A DNA stretch of 64,000 bases from CAZLYF01 sp964586835 (lineage in GTDB: Bacteria > Bacillota > Clostridia > Christensenellales > Aristaeellaceae), in NCBI GenBank assembly GCA_964586835.1, contig CAZPIC010000010.1, positions 1-64,000 of the forward strand. The letters run 5' to 3'. Below are positions 35,431-43,157 of the stretch, piece after piece. Each line of letters begins with the position of its first letter. Position 1 is the stretch's first letter. Made by a program: the position numbers and the translations under genes. The notes under the pieces were generated by a model. That model did no database searches. It was not told the DNA's origin and was given only the letters and a program-made list of their open reading frames with translations.

Positions 35431-35451
35431 TGGCGGAGCGTCGCGAAGAGA

Positions 35452-37176
35452 ATGCTTAAAAGGCTGTTGATCCGCAGTTTTGCTCTTGTCGATGAAGTGG
35501 TTTTGGAGCTGGATGAGGGCATGACCGTGCTGACCGGCGAGACTGGAGCCGGCAAATCGATCATCGTGGATGCCGTCAGTTTTTTGCTGGGTGCGCGCGC
35601 AGACCGGGAGATCATCCGTTCAGGCTGCGAACGGACATACGTCGAGGGCATCTTTGGGATCGGGCCTCATCCTGCTGCTCGGGTGTTTCTCAATGAGCAG
35701 CGGTTTGCCCCGGAAGGCGAGGAGCTGACACTCTCCCGGGAATTAACGGCTTCCGGAAGGAGCACTTGCCGGATTTCCGGTACAGCTGTTCCCATTACCC
35801 TGTTGCGGCAACTGACCTCTCTTCTGATGGATATACATGGACAACACGAGCACCAGTCTCTCCTCGACGAAGGAAGGCATCTGCCTTTCCTGGACAGTTT
35901 TGCCCAGGATGACCATGCAGACCTTCTGGGCCGCGTAAACGCCGCCTACGAGACGCTCCGCAAGACCAGCCTTGAGTTGGAGGCGCTTCGGAGAAGAACA
36001 CGGGACGAAGCGGAACGCGCGGAGGAACTCCATCGCGCTGAAAGAGAACTCAGTGCGGCGAAACCCATCGCGGGAGAAGCGGAAGCGCTAAAGCGAGAAG
36101 TGGAGCGCTTGCGTGGTGCGGACAGGGTGACCCGTGGGCTTGCAACAGTTTACAGCCTGCTTTACAGCGCTCCGGATGACGGGGAAACCGCTTTTACGCT
36201 GGTGAGTAGAGCTGTGCCTCCGCTGGAGAGCATTGCGGGGCTTGACAAGGCGTACGAGGACATTCACCGGCGCGTTGAAGCGCTCTACTTCGAACTGGAA
36301 GACCTGGGTATGGTGGTACGCGAAGAAAAAGATGCGCTGGAGGGAGACGCCCACCGCTTGGACAGCGTGGAAGAGCGGCTGGATCTTCTTCGTCGGCTTG
36401 CGCGCAAACACGGAAAGGATCCGGAGGAGCTCCAGACTTATCTGGCGGACCTGCAGACCGAAATAGCCAGGCTTGCCTTTGCGGACGAATCGATCGCGGA
36501 GAGAGAAAGCCTGAAGGAACAGGCGCTCACGAAATACCGCGACCTGTCCCTGCGCTTGACCGGGGCAAGGAAGAAAGCAGCAGCCTTGCTTGAGGCGCGG
36601 ATGGAAGAGCAACTCCATGACTTGAACATGGCTGGAGCCCGCTTCATCATTGCGATAGACACAGACGGACGAGCGCCGTCTGCGCAAGGCAATGACCTCG
36701 TGCGCTTTCTTCTGGCACCCAATCCCGGAGAAGAGCCCAAGCCGCTTGCCAGGATTGCCTCGGGTGGAGAACTCTCGCGCCTGATGCTTGCGCTTAAAGC
36801 GACCTCAGCGCGGCGCTACGAGCTCCTTTCCATGGTCTTTGATGAAATCGACGCCGGTATTTCGGGTAAAACAGCGCAGACTGTTGCGGAAAAACTGTGG
36901 CAGATCGCTTGCCGCAGACAGGTCCTCTGCGTTACGCACCTGCATCAGATCGCCGCGATGGCTTCCTCACACCTCCTGGTGGAAAAAGACGAGTCCGACG
37001 GACGGACGGTCATTTCGGTTAGGAAACTGCACACCTCGGACAGGATTCAGGAGGTTGCCAGGCTGCTCAGCGGAATGGAGGGGACGCAAGCCAGCAGCAC
37101 TGCTCACGCCAGAACGCTGATCCGGGAAGCTCGCACCTACCGTGAATCTACGCAAGGGGCGGACAAGGATGCCTGA
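35452..37176 (+). CDS. recN: DNA repair protein RecN
   Basis: RecN is an SMC-like ATPase recruited early to double-strand breaks. The 574-residue product has Walker A GETGAGKSIIVDAV near the N-terminus, two long coiled-coil arms around 150-370, and the ABC signature RIASGGELSRLMLAL. Walker B MVFDEIDAGISG follows. It is 21 bases after argR. In sporulating relatives the next genes are usually spoIVB-spo0A, but here upp follows behind its own promoter. Confidence 0.95.
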   Translation: MLKRLLIRSFALVDEVVLELDEGMTVLTGETGAGKSIIVDAVSFLLGARADREIIRSGCERTYVEGIFGIGPHPAARVFLNEQRFAPEGEELTLSRELTASGRSTCRISGTAVPITLLRQLTSLLMDIHGQHEHQSLLDEGRHLPFLDSFAQDDHADLLGRVNAAYETLRKTSLELEALRRRTRDEAERAEELHRAERELSAAKPIAGEAEALKREVERLRGADRVTRGLATVYSLLYSAPDDGETAFTLVSRAVPPLESIAGLDKAYEDIHRRVEALYFELEDLGMVVREEKDALEGDAHRLDSVEERLDLLRRLARKHGKDPEELQTYLADLQTEIARLAFADESIAERESLKEQALTKYRDLSLRLTGARKKAAALLEARMEEQLHDLNMAGARFIIAIDTDGRAPSAQGNDLVRFLLAPNPGEEPKPLARIASGGELSRLMLALKATSARRYELLSMVFDEIDAGISGKTAQTVAEKLWQIACRRQVLCVTHLHQIAAMASSHLLVEKDESDGRTVISVRKLHTSDRIQEVARLLSGMEGTQASSTAHARTLIREARTYRESTQGADKDA

Positions 37177-37204
37177 AGCCATGGCGCCCGCAGGCGCCGG
37201 GCAC

Positions 37205-37233
37205 TTGTCCCTCAGGAGAGGCCTCTGTATAAT
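37205..37233 (+). promoter_or_regulatory. upp promoter
   Basis: TTGTCC (37205-37210), a 17-base spacer and consensus TATAAT (37228-37233) lie 50 bases before the upp start. This is one of the clearest promoters in the window. Confidence 0.8.
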
Positions 37234-37283
37234 GCCCTGTAACGTGCTTCGCGTTCGCCCATGATGATTAGAAAGAGGCCTGC

Positions 37284-37916
37284 ATGAAAGGGAAGCTGCA
37301 CATCCTGGACCATCCGCTCATCCAGCACAAGCTCAGCATCATGCGCAATAAAGCTACAGGTACAAAGGAATTCCGCGAACTCCTCGACGAGATCTCCATG
37401 CTGATGGTTTACGAGGTGACTAGGGACCTTCCTACGGAAGAGATAGAAGTGGAAACCCCGCTTACAAGAACCACAACTCGGATCCTGGCGGGGAAGCCGC
37501 TTGGCCTAATCCCTATTCTCAGAGCGGGGTTAGGAATGGTTGATGCCATCATGCGGCTTGTCCCTAATGCAAAGGTGGGGCATATCGGCCTCTACCGAGA
37601 TCCGCTTACCCTGGAACCGGTGGAGTATTATTGCAAATTGCCCGCTGATGCCCAACAGCGACTGCTGGTCGTGCTCGACCCCATGCTGGCTACCGGAGGG
37701 AGCGCTTCCGCGGCGATCCGTTTCCTCAAAGATCAAGACTGCGCCGGCATCAAGCTGGTCAGCCTGATCGCTGCGCCCGAAGGGGTTGCCCGAGTCGAGC
37801 GAGATCACCCCGACGTGGACCTCTTTGTTGCTGCGTTAGACCGGCATCTGGATGCGCATGGATACATCGTCCCAGGCCTTGGAGACGCGGGCGACCGGCT
37901 TTACGGAACAAAATAG
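37284..37916 (+). CDS. upp: Uracil phosphoribosyltransferase
   Basis: Upp converts uracil and PRPP to UMP. The 210-residue product has the family start [19 protein letters not shown], the PRPP loop [10 protein letters not shown] and the C-terminal uracil-binding [17 protein letters not shown]. The ribosome site is GAAAGAGG. It is monocistronic in appearance. Functionally it could recycle uracil released by PsuG (898-1836), a link inferred from pathway knowledge. Confidence 0.96.
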   Translation: MKGKLHILDHPLIQHKLSIMRNKATGTKEFRELLDEISMLMVYEVTRDLPTEEIEVETPLTRTTTRILAGKPLGLIPILRAGLGMVDAIMRLVPNAKVGHIGLYRDPLTLEPVEYYCKLPADAQQRLLVVLDPMLATGGSASAAIRFLKDQDCAGIKLVSLIAAPEGVARVERDHPDVDLFVAALDRHLDAHGYIVPGLGDAGDRLYGTK

Positions 37917-37935
37917 GAAGGCTCGCCCGGCTTGT

Positions 37936-37953
37936 GAAGCCTTCAGAGGCTTC
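37936..37953 (+). terminator. Possible weak terminator after upp
   Basis: GAAGCC (37936-37941) and GGCTTC (37948-37953) form a 6-bp stem with a six-base loop, 20 bases after the upp stop. No immediate T run follows. T-rich DNA begins only about 20 bases later, so its strength is doubtful. Confidence 0.35.
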
Positions 37954-37957
37954 GTTC

Positions 37958-37996
37958 CAATTGTTACAATATTTTTAAATATATATTGCAATTGTT
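37958..37996 (+). promoter_or_regulatory. AT-rich operator-like region before the methyltransferase gene
   Basis: The octamer CAATTGTT occurs at 37958-37965 and again at 37989-37996, exactly 31 bases apart (about three helical turns). The first copy is part of a perfect palindrome, ATTGTTACAAT (37960-37970). The second overlaps the -35 box. This arrangement suits a repressor binding both sites. The regulator is unknown. Confidence 0.45.
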
Positions 37997-38014
37997 TAAA
38001 ATTTGTGAGACAAT
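37986..38014 (+). promoter_or_regulatory. Candidate methyltransferase promoter
   Basis: TTGCAA (37986-37991), a 17-base spacer and GACAAT (38009-38014) lie in the AT-rich patch. The predicted leader is about 30 bases. Confidence 0.5.
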
Positions 38015-38049
38015 CTTCCCGGCTCAAAGGCTCTGGGGGTGTTGCCGGG

Positions 38050-38652
38050 ATGCAGACAAGGATTCATGCTCAGGAGATCGCGCTGGGGGCGGTCGGTGGA
38101 ACGAGCCCGCCGATGTCAGCCTCAGAACGCCTGAACTGCGGCTGGGCTGGTGTGGACGACCATCAGGCCATCCTGGATCTGGCTTGTGAAAACACTGCGC
38201 TGCTCAGCTACTTTCTTGATCGCTACCGAATCAGAGGCTGCGGTCTTTCCAACGACCCTGTGCGAGCACGCGAGCTCCGCGAAGCCCTGCCCGAGGCAGA
38301 GATTGCCTATGCGGGCTATGATGATATTCCTTGGATGGACGAGACCTTCGATGTTGTTCTTATTTCACGCCGCCTGGAGGGCACACACAGCGTGGAGAGA
38401 ATGGCTTTGGAGATCCTGCGCGTGCTACGCAGCGGTGGAAAGCTTGTGCTTACTTTCAGGAGCCTTCCCTTTTTGCACTCAGGACGAAACTATTTCTCTT
38501 TACGCCCCAGCGCCTGGACGCCCGACAGCCGGACGTTGCCGCGGCTTCTCTCTGATATGGGTTTCGGAGAAATCAGCTGGCGGCGGCCGGGAGGGATCTA
38601 CACCACGCTCATCGCCACCAAACCGGACGCCTTATCCGCAGCTGGGGATTGA
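38050..38652 (+). CDS. Class I methyltransferase-like protein with degenerate SAM motif
   Basis: This 200-residue protein has the layout of a Rossmann-fold SAM methyltransferase: motif I region AILDLACENTALLSYF, acidic end of strand 2, DVVLISRRLEG, then EILRVLRSGGKLVLTFR (motif post-III). The glycine-rich loop is degenerate (DLACENT in place of D-x-G-x-G), so SAM binding is uncertain. The start at 38050 has only a weak GGGGG site. A longer reading from 37852 would run through the promoter. It stands alone behind an AT-rich control region and converges on ricT with a 16-base gap. Confidence 0.6.
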   Translation: MQTRIHAQEIALGAVGGTSPPMSASERLNCGWAGVDDHQAILDLACENTALLSYFLDRYRIRGCGLSNDPVRARELREALPEAEIAYAGYDDIPWMDETFDVVLISRRLEGTHSVERMALEILRVLRSGGKLVLTFRSLPFLHSGRNYFSLRPSAWTPDSRTLPRLLSDMGFGEISWRRPGGIYTTLIATKPDALSAAGD

Positions 38653-38668
38653 CCGACCGATCCCGTGG

Positions 38669-39643
38669 TCAGTCGTCCGGGACCCCCTCGCCGGTGTGAA
38701 CAATTTCGACGGATGTCTCAATGAACTCCTCGTCTGATGATGCAACCGCCTCAAGAGCGGCGATCGTATCACAGGCGGTTTTTCTGTTGCAGGCAGTTCT
38801 GGGAACGCCGGCTTTCCGAGGGGAGACGTCCTCTGAAGCGGGGGAAAGGCGCTGTACCTCTCTGGCCTCGTATACCTTAAGCTCCGAACCGTCTCCCTTG
38901 GCGATCCGGACACTGAGAGTCTCCAGCAGGAGGTTCACGTCCGTGACCACTCCCCTTCCATCCGGCGTGCTGACTTCCTTTCCCACACGAGGCATTTTTT
39001 TGCGGGCTTTCTCGTACTGTTCTTCCTCATACTTTAGACAGCACATGAGCCGGCCACAGACACCCGATATTTTTGTCGGGTTCAATGAGAGGTTTTGATC
39101 CTTGGCCATCCGGATCGATACGGGCTGAAAATCCCCGAGAAATTGGGCGCAGCAGATGGGGCGCCCGCAGGGACCCAGGCCACCCAGCATTTTTGCCTCG
39201 TCACGGACGCCGATTTGCTTCAGCTCTATCCGCGTTCTGAATGTGGAAGCCAAGTCTTTGACAAGGGCACGAAAGTCTACGCGGCCATTCGCTGTGAAAT
39301 ATGCGGTGAGCTTATTCTGGTTAAAGGTGTACTCCACGCCGATCAGCTTCATTTCGAGTTTGTGAGCAAGGATCTTGTCCTGGCAGATCACGTGCGCCTC
39401 TTCTTCCATCTGCGTATTCTTCACATGGCGAGCCTCATCATCAGCGGTCGCGATGCGAATCAGTCGATAAGGCGGTATGCTGCTGTCAGGGACTTCATGG
39501 ATTCCCAGAATGACGTCCGCATACTCTATGCCCCGGGCAGTCTCCACGATGACGGCATTGCCGGCTGAAGGCCAGAGTGTACCCGGATGGACATAATGCA
39601 GTTTTCCGGCGTTTCTGATCCGAACGCCTATTGCCATTGGCAT
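38669..39643 (-). CDS. ricT: PSP1-domain protein RicT (YaaT)
   Basis: RicT is part of the RicAFT (YmcA-YlbF-YaaT) complex that, in Bacillus, carries Fe-S clusters and promotes RNase Y-dependent mRNA maturation. The 324-residue protein has the PSP1 C-terminal domain. It also has the two cysteine clusters GPCGRPICC and GVCGRLMCC expected of an Fe-S-binding member. The start at 39643 follows AAAGGAG by eight bases and overlaps the holB end. A variable acidic tail of about 60 residues follows the conserved part. Confidence 0.92.
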   Translation of the reverse strand: MPMAIGVRIRNAGKLHYVHPGTLWPSAGNAVIVETARGIEYADVILGIHEVPDSSIPPYRLIRIATADDEARHVKNTQMEEEAHVICQDKILAHKLEMKLIGVEYTFNQNKLTAYFTANGRVDFRALVKDLASTFRTRIELKQIGVRDEAKMLGGLGPCGRPICCAQFLGDFQPVSIRMAKDQNLSLNPTKISGVCGRLMCCLKYEEEQYEKARKKMPRVGKEVSTPDGRGVVTDVNLLLETLSVRIAKGDGSELKVYEAREVQRLSPASEDVSPRKAGVPRTACNRKTACDTIAALEAVASSDEEFIETSVEIVHTGEGVPDD

Positions 39644-40668
39644 GAATATATCTCCTTTGCGATGGTAAATAGGAGCCTGTCGGCAACCACTTGCCAAGAA
39701 ACATGGCTTGCGCGGTATTTTCTGGCCTCCGACACTGCCTGCATCACTTTCTGAAGTGAGGCAAAGCTGGCGTCAGCCCATGGGGAAAGAGCGCCAGGTG
39801 GCGTTTCGTCCTCGAATAGCCTGTGGCGGACAGCGATACGGGCTTCACGTTCAACGATGCCCAGGAGCCATTCTTCCTCTTCCTGTTTGTCTTTCAGCAG
39901 GGCTGATGCCTGAGGGAGAAGGTCTGTTCGCTGGAGTGCAAAGAAGCTGGACTGTGCCGTAGTCCTGGCCTGCCAGTAACGTTCATCCGCGTTCAAAGAG
40001 AGCGCAAGGTCGGGCTTTCCCTCGCAGACAGCCAGGAGCTCGCGTCCCCGGCCCTCGTCAATTCCACGGCTGATAAGAAAACGCAGGGCAGCCTCGTGCG
40101 GCCATTCACCCAGCATGACAGGTTTCAGGCGCGAACGAACGGTATGGAGAAGAGGTTTTCCAGTAGAGACCGTCAGAATGAACACGGTGTCGGCGTCCGG
40201 TTCTTCCAGCGACTTAAGCAACGCGCTCTGTGCCTGGGGCGTTAGGGCATCCGCGTCCGGCATCAGGACAACTCTTTGGCCGGGTTGCTGCGCGTGTCTT
40301 CCCAGGCTATGAAGGAGAAGCCGGAGCTCTTCGACCTTTATGGTCTTCCCGCGGGAAGGTGCGTCAGCGCTCAGAACATTTGGGTGGGTTCCTGCCTTGA
40401 AACGCCTGCACGATGGGCAGGAGCCGCAGGGACGGTCGGTGATAGAGTCGCACAGGAGCGTCTGTGCGAGGGTGTGGGCAAAGGCGCGCTTGCCAATGCC
40501 CTCCGGGCCACACAGGAGGATGCCCTGTGGCATTGTTCCAGCACGACAGTCCTGCAACAGCGATGCTGCAGCCGCGTTGAAAGAAACGAGAAAGTTGGAG
40601 AGGTCCGCAGAGGGGTTAGATAGATCGCGCGTCCCCTGGTGAGCTACAGGCTTGTCAGATCTTAGCAA
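39628..40668 (-). CDS. holB: DNA polymerase III delta' subunit
   Basis: Delta' is part of the clamp loader. The product has the AAA+ core with a P-loop-like GPEGIGKRAFAHTL, a zinc-ribbon region with CGSCPSC, sensor 1 SALLKSLEEPDADTVFIL, and a C-terminal helical collar. The start is uncertain. No ATG with a ribosome site exists near the 5' end. TTG 40668 overlaps the darA stop by 14 bases and TTG 40689 is a further option. The N-terminal IIGQ-type helix common in relatives is not obvious. It lies between darA and ricT, the usual neighbours. Confidence 0.88.
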   Translation of the reverse strand: MLRSDKPVAHQGTRDLSNPSADLSNFLVSFNAAAASLLQDCRAGTMPQGILLCGPEGIGKRAFAHTLAQTLLCDSITDRPCGSCPSCRRFKAGTHPNVLSADAPSRGKTIKVEELRLLLHSLGRHAQQPGQRVVLMPDADALTPQAQSALLKSLEEPDADTVFILTVSTGKPLLHTVRSRLKPVMLGEWPHEAALRFLISRGIDEGRGRELLAVCEGKPDLALSLNADERYWQARTTAQSSFFALQRTDLLPQASALLKDKQEEEEWLLGIVEREARIAVRHRLFEDETPPGALSPWADASFASLQKVMQAVSEARKYRASHVSWQVVADRLLFTIAKEIYSCQWQ

Positions 40669-40984
40669 ACTGGTCCACTGACAGAACAAAGACCGTCGCT
40701 CCGCCTACGGTTACTTCAATGGGGTAGGGTGCATACATTCCGGTAGCTCCTCCCATGGTGACAGGGGATGTTGCAATTTGCTTGCGGCTTTTACAGACCC
40801 TCTCTATGAGATTCATACAGGCATCACATTTATCGTCGTCCACCCCCACAAGGAGGGTGGTGTTGCCCGCTCTGAGGAACCCACCTGTCGTGGCCAGCTT
40901 CGTGACGCCAAAGCCCTCTTCCATGAGGTCGGCTATGAGGTGAGAGGCATCCTCGTCCTGCACAATGGCGATGATGAGTTTCAT
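40655..40984 (-). CDS. darA: Cyclic-di-AMP receptor DarA (PII-like)
   Basis: DarA (PstA, YaaQ) is a trimeric PII-like protein that binds cyclic di-AMP. Its downstream target is not settled. The 109-residue product begins MKLIIAIVQDEDA and shows the family's TKLATTGGFLRAGNTTLLVGV loop region and C-terminal VTVGGATVFVL. The start at 40984 has AGGAGGTACGG upstream. It is the first gene of the darA-holB-ricT operon. In many Bacillota tmk precedes darA, but here tmk is at 52216. Confidence 0.93.
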   Translation of the reverse strand: MKLIIAIVQDEDASHLIADLMEEGFGVTKLATTGGFLRAGNTTLLVGVDDDKCDACMNLIERVCKSRKQIATSPVTMGGATGMYAPYPIEVTVGGATVFVLSVDQFAKI

Positions 40985-41042
40985 GTCCGTACCTCCTGTC
41001 GTGCATTTTGCTATCGAAAGCATTTCGGCCTGAGCCTACTGG

Positions 41043-41071
41043 ATTATACATCGGGCCGCGCGTCTTGACAA
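41043..41071 (-). promoter_or_regulatory. Promoter of the darA-holB-ricT operon
   Basis: On the minus strand TTGTCA (41066-41071), a 17-base spacer and consensus TATAAT (41043-41048) lie about 60 bases upstream of darA. They are back-to-back with the plsX promoter. Confidence 0.8.
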
Positions 41072-41082
41072 CCGAGGACACC

Positions 41083-41111
41083 TTGCCACGCTCAAAGTGC
41101 TATGTTAGAAT
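41083..41111 (+). promoter_or_regulatory. Promoter of the plsX-acpP-rnc-smc-ftsY unit
   Basis: TTGCCA (41083-41088), a 17-base spacer and TAGAAT (41106-41111). The gap between this and the divergent darA promoter is only 11 bases, so the two polymerases would compete. Confidence 0.7.
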
Positions 41112-41118
41112 TCCACCA

Positions 41119-41151
41119 GCGCCGCTGACGCGAGGAAGCAGTACGCGGCGC
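41119..41151 (+). promoter_or_regulatory. 5'-terminal hairpin of the plsX leader
   Basis: GCGCCGC (41119-41125) pairs perfectly with GCGGCGC (41145-41151) around a 19-base loop. The predicted transcription start is at about 41118, so this would be the very 5' end of the message, a place where hairpins protect mRNA from decay. Confidence 0.45.
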
Positions 41152-41177
41152 CATCCCAAAGAAGGCGGAACGGGCTA

Positions 41178-42167
41178 TTGGTCAGTCTTTTTGTTGATGC
41201 TATGGGGGGGGATCATGCCCCGGAAGCAACCGTCGCGGGAGCCGTAGAGTATCTGCGTGTGGAGCCGGGGGTAAGGCTCAGTCTCGCTGGTGATCCGGAG
41301 AAAATCGAGCTTCTGCTCAAAAGTGCAGATGACGTCGCGGGCCGGCTTTCCGTTGTGGACGCGCCCGAAGTGATTACCAACCATGACGCTCCCGCAATGG
41401 CCATCAGGCAGAAGAAACGATCACCCATCGTGATGGGCATGCAATCGGTTCGCAACGGAGACTGTGACGGTTTCGTTTCCGCCGGCTCCACCGGAGCGGT
41501 ACTCCTTGGAGGCATCTTGCGACTGGGGCGTCTTGCGGGCATCGAGCGCCCGGCCCTTGCCGTGCAGATCCCAAATGGAAAAACGTATTTCCTCCTGATC
41601 GACATCGGCGCAAACATGGATTGCAGGGCGGACTGGCTCGTCCAGTTTGGACTGATGGGCAATGCCTACATGCAATTGCTTGGAGGGATCGAGGCACCGC
41701 GGATAGGCCTGGCAAACGTGGGAGAGGAGATGGAAAAGGGTAACGCCCTCTATAAGCAGGCGCACCTTCTCATGCTCGAGGCGGACTATCGTTTTGTAGG
41801 GAATATCGAGGGAAGGTTTCTTACAGGGGACAGGGCTGATGTGGTGGTCTGCGATGGATTTGACGGAAACCTCCTCCTTAAGTTCATGGAAGGCATGGCG
41901 GAAACACTCTTTGGGATGATCAAGGGGGAGCTGATGGCGGACGCCAGGAGCAGGTTTGGAGCCGCCCTGGCCAGACCAGCTTTCAGACGGGTCAAGCGGG
42001 CGATGGACTATTCCGAGGTGGGCGGGGCGCCTTTGCTGGGGGTTCAGGGCGCGGTGGTCAAGGCCCATGGCAGCAGTACAGCGTATGCGTTCTCGCGCGC
42101 CTTGAAGCAAGCAACAGACATGGTACGCGCAAATGTTGCGCAGACGATAGAGAAGCAACTGGTATGA
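41178..42167 (+). CDS. plsX: Phosphate acyltransferase PlsX
   Basis: PlsX makes acyl-phosphate from acyl-ACP for phospholipid synthesis and is a peripheral membrane protein. The 329-residue product has FVDAMGGDHAP, the SAGSTGAVLLGGILRLGR block, ANMDCRADWLVQFGLMG and the C-terminal GVVKAHGSS-like VVKAHGSSTAYAF. The start is TTG 41178, with a modest GAAGGCGG site upstream. It heads the run to ACP, RNase III, Smc and FtsY. FakA (10644) supplies the same acyl-phosphate pool. Confidence 0.95.
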   Translation: MVSLFVDAMGGDHAPEATVAGAVEYLRVEPGVRLSLAGDPEKIELLLKSADDVAGRLSVVDAPEVITNHDAPAMAIRQKKRSPIVMGMQSVRNGDCDGFVSAGSTGAVLLGGILRLGRLAGIERPALAVQIPNGKTYFLLIDIGANMDCRADWLVQFGLMGNAYMQLLGGIEAPRIGLANVGEEMEKGNALYKQAHLLMLEADYRFVGNIEGRFLTGDRADVVVCDGFDGNLLLKFMEGMAETLFGMIKGELMADARSRFGAALARPAFRRVKRAMDYSEVGGAPLLGVQGAVVKAHGSSTAYAFSRALKQATDMVRANVAQTIEKQLV

Positions 42168-42185
42168 CGACAGGAGGGTGATGAG

Positions 42186-42416
42186 ATGGTGCTAGAGATG
42201 ATCGTCAAAATGATTTCCAGCCAGCTGAAGGTAGAGGAGCAGGAAATTTCCAGAGATTCACGTCTGGTGGAAGACCTGGGTGCGGACAGTGCCAGCATCA
42301 TGGTGCTGATCATGGACCTTGAGGACCACTACAACATGCAGGTGGAAGACAGCGCGATCACAGCCCTGAAAACCGTGGGCGACATCGCGGACTACATCAA
42401 AGCGAGAGTCGGTTGA
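42186..42416 (+). CDS. acpP: Acyl carrier protein
   Basis: ACP carries growing acyl chains on a phosphopantetheine attached to a serine. The 76-residue acidic protein has DLGADSAS, with the modified Ser35. The residue after it is Ala where Leu is most common. AGGAGGGTG precedes the ATG. It lies between plsX and rnc. A weak hairpin with a T run (about 42434-42460) follows. Confidence 0.93.
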   Translation: MVLEMIVKMISSQLKVEEQEISRDSRLVEDLGADSASIMVLIMDLEDHYNMQVEDSAITALKTVGDIADYIKARVG

Positions 42417-42433
42417 TTTCCGCAGGCAAATAC

Positions 42434-42460
42434 GCCGCCGGTTTTTCAGCGGTCCTTTTT
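42434..42460 (+). terminator. Weak terminator-like hairpin between acpP and rnc
   Basis: GCCGC (42434-42438) can pair with GCGGT (42449-42453, one G.T) around a ten-base loop, followed by CC and five T. The stem is short, so partial attenuation at most is likely. It overlaps the TTG start option of rnc. Confidence 0.3.
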
Positions 42461-43157
42461 GTTTGATTCTCCTGTGAGCAGTCTTTCGGAGCTGGAGAGT
42501 TCTCTGGGCTATGTTTTCACCGATCGTTCGCTCCTGAAACGCGCGCTGAGCCACCCGTCTGTAGGACCGGTGAATAATCAGAGGATGGAGTTTCTGGGCG
42601 ACGCCGTATTGCAGCTGTGCGTCAGTGGCATGCTATTTGCGCTAAAGCCGGAGCTCACCGAAGGAGCGATGACGCGCCTGCGGGCGCAGCTGGTCTGCCG
42701 TAAGACGCTGTCTGCTCTGGCCTGTGAACTCCATCTTGGCGCGCATATCTGCATGAGCCCTGAATGCGACAAGAGCGGGGGTCGAAATAAGCAGAGCATC
42801 CTGTCCGATGCCATGGAAGCTCTCCTGGCAGCCGTGTACCTGGATGGCGGCCTGGAGGGTGTTGCCCCTGTTTTGGGAAACCTTCTGTCAAAACCCCTGG
42901 CGGAACGCACGCAGCTTGAGCCCGACAGCAAGAGCAAGCTGCAGGAACTCCTGCAATCGGAGGGAAAAGAACCCCCGCAGTACCGGCTTGTCTCACAGAG
43001 TGGTCCGCCGCACCTGCGCATGTTTTCCGTGGCTGTCTGTCTCAATGGCAGGGAACTGGGACGTGGAGAGGGAACCTCTAAAAAAGAGGCGGAACAGCAT
43101 GCCGCCATGAACGCCCTGATGGACATCGAAGCAGCGGAGCGTCGGGATGAAGCTTGA
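42459..43157 (+). CDS. rnc: Ribonuclease III
   Basis: RNase III cuts double-stranded RNA during rRNA and mRNA maturation. The 232-residue product has the nuclease signature RMEFLGDAVLQL, the second acidic block DAMEALLAAVYLDGG, and a C-terminal double-stranded-RNA-binding domain (KSKLQELLQSEG to KKEAEQHAAMNAL). The start is not certain. TTG 42459 keeps an extra five residues but has no ribosome site, and GTG 42474 is equally possible. The 3' end overlaps smc by 11 bases. Confidence 0.93.
   Translation: MFDSPVSSLSELESSLGYVFTDRSLLKRALSHPSVGPVNNQRMEFLGDAVLQLCVSGMLFALKPELTEGAMTRLRAQLVCRKTLSALACELHLGAHICMSPECDKSGGRNKQSILSDAMEALLAAVYLDGGLEGVAPVLGNLLSKPLAERTQLEPDSKSKLQELLQSEGKEPPQYRLVSQSGPPHLRMFSVAVCLNGRELGRGEGTSKKEAEQHAAMNALMDIEAAERRDEA

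Noticed and set aside
41065..41070. Perfect TTGACA on the plus strand as a plsX -35 box
   Set aside because: No -10 box lies 16-18 bases downstream. It is the complement of the minus-strand -35 of darA. The TTGCCA pair at 41083 fits better.
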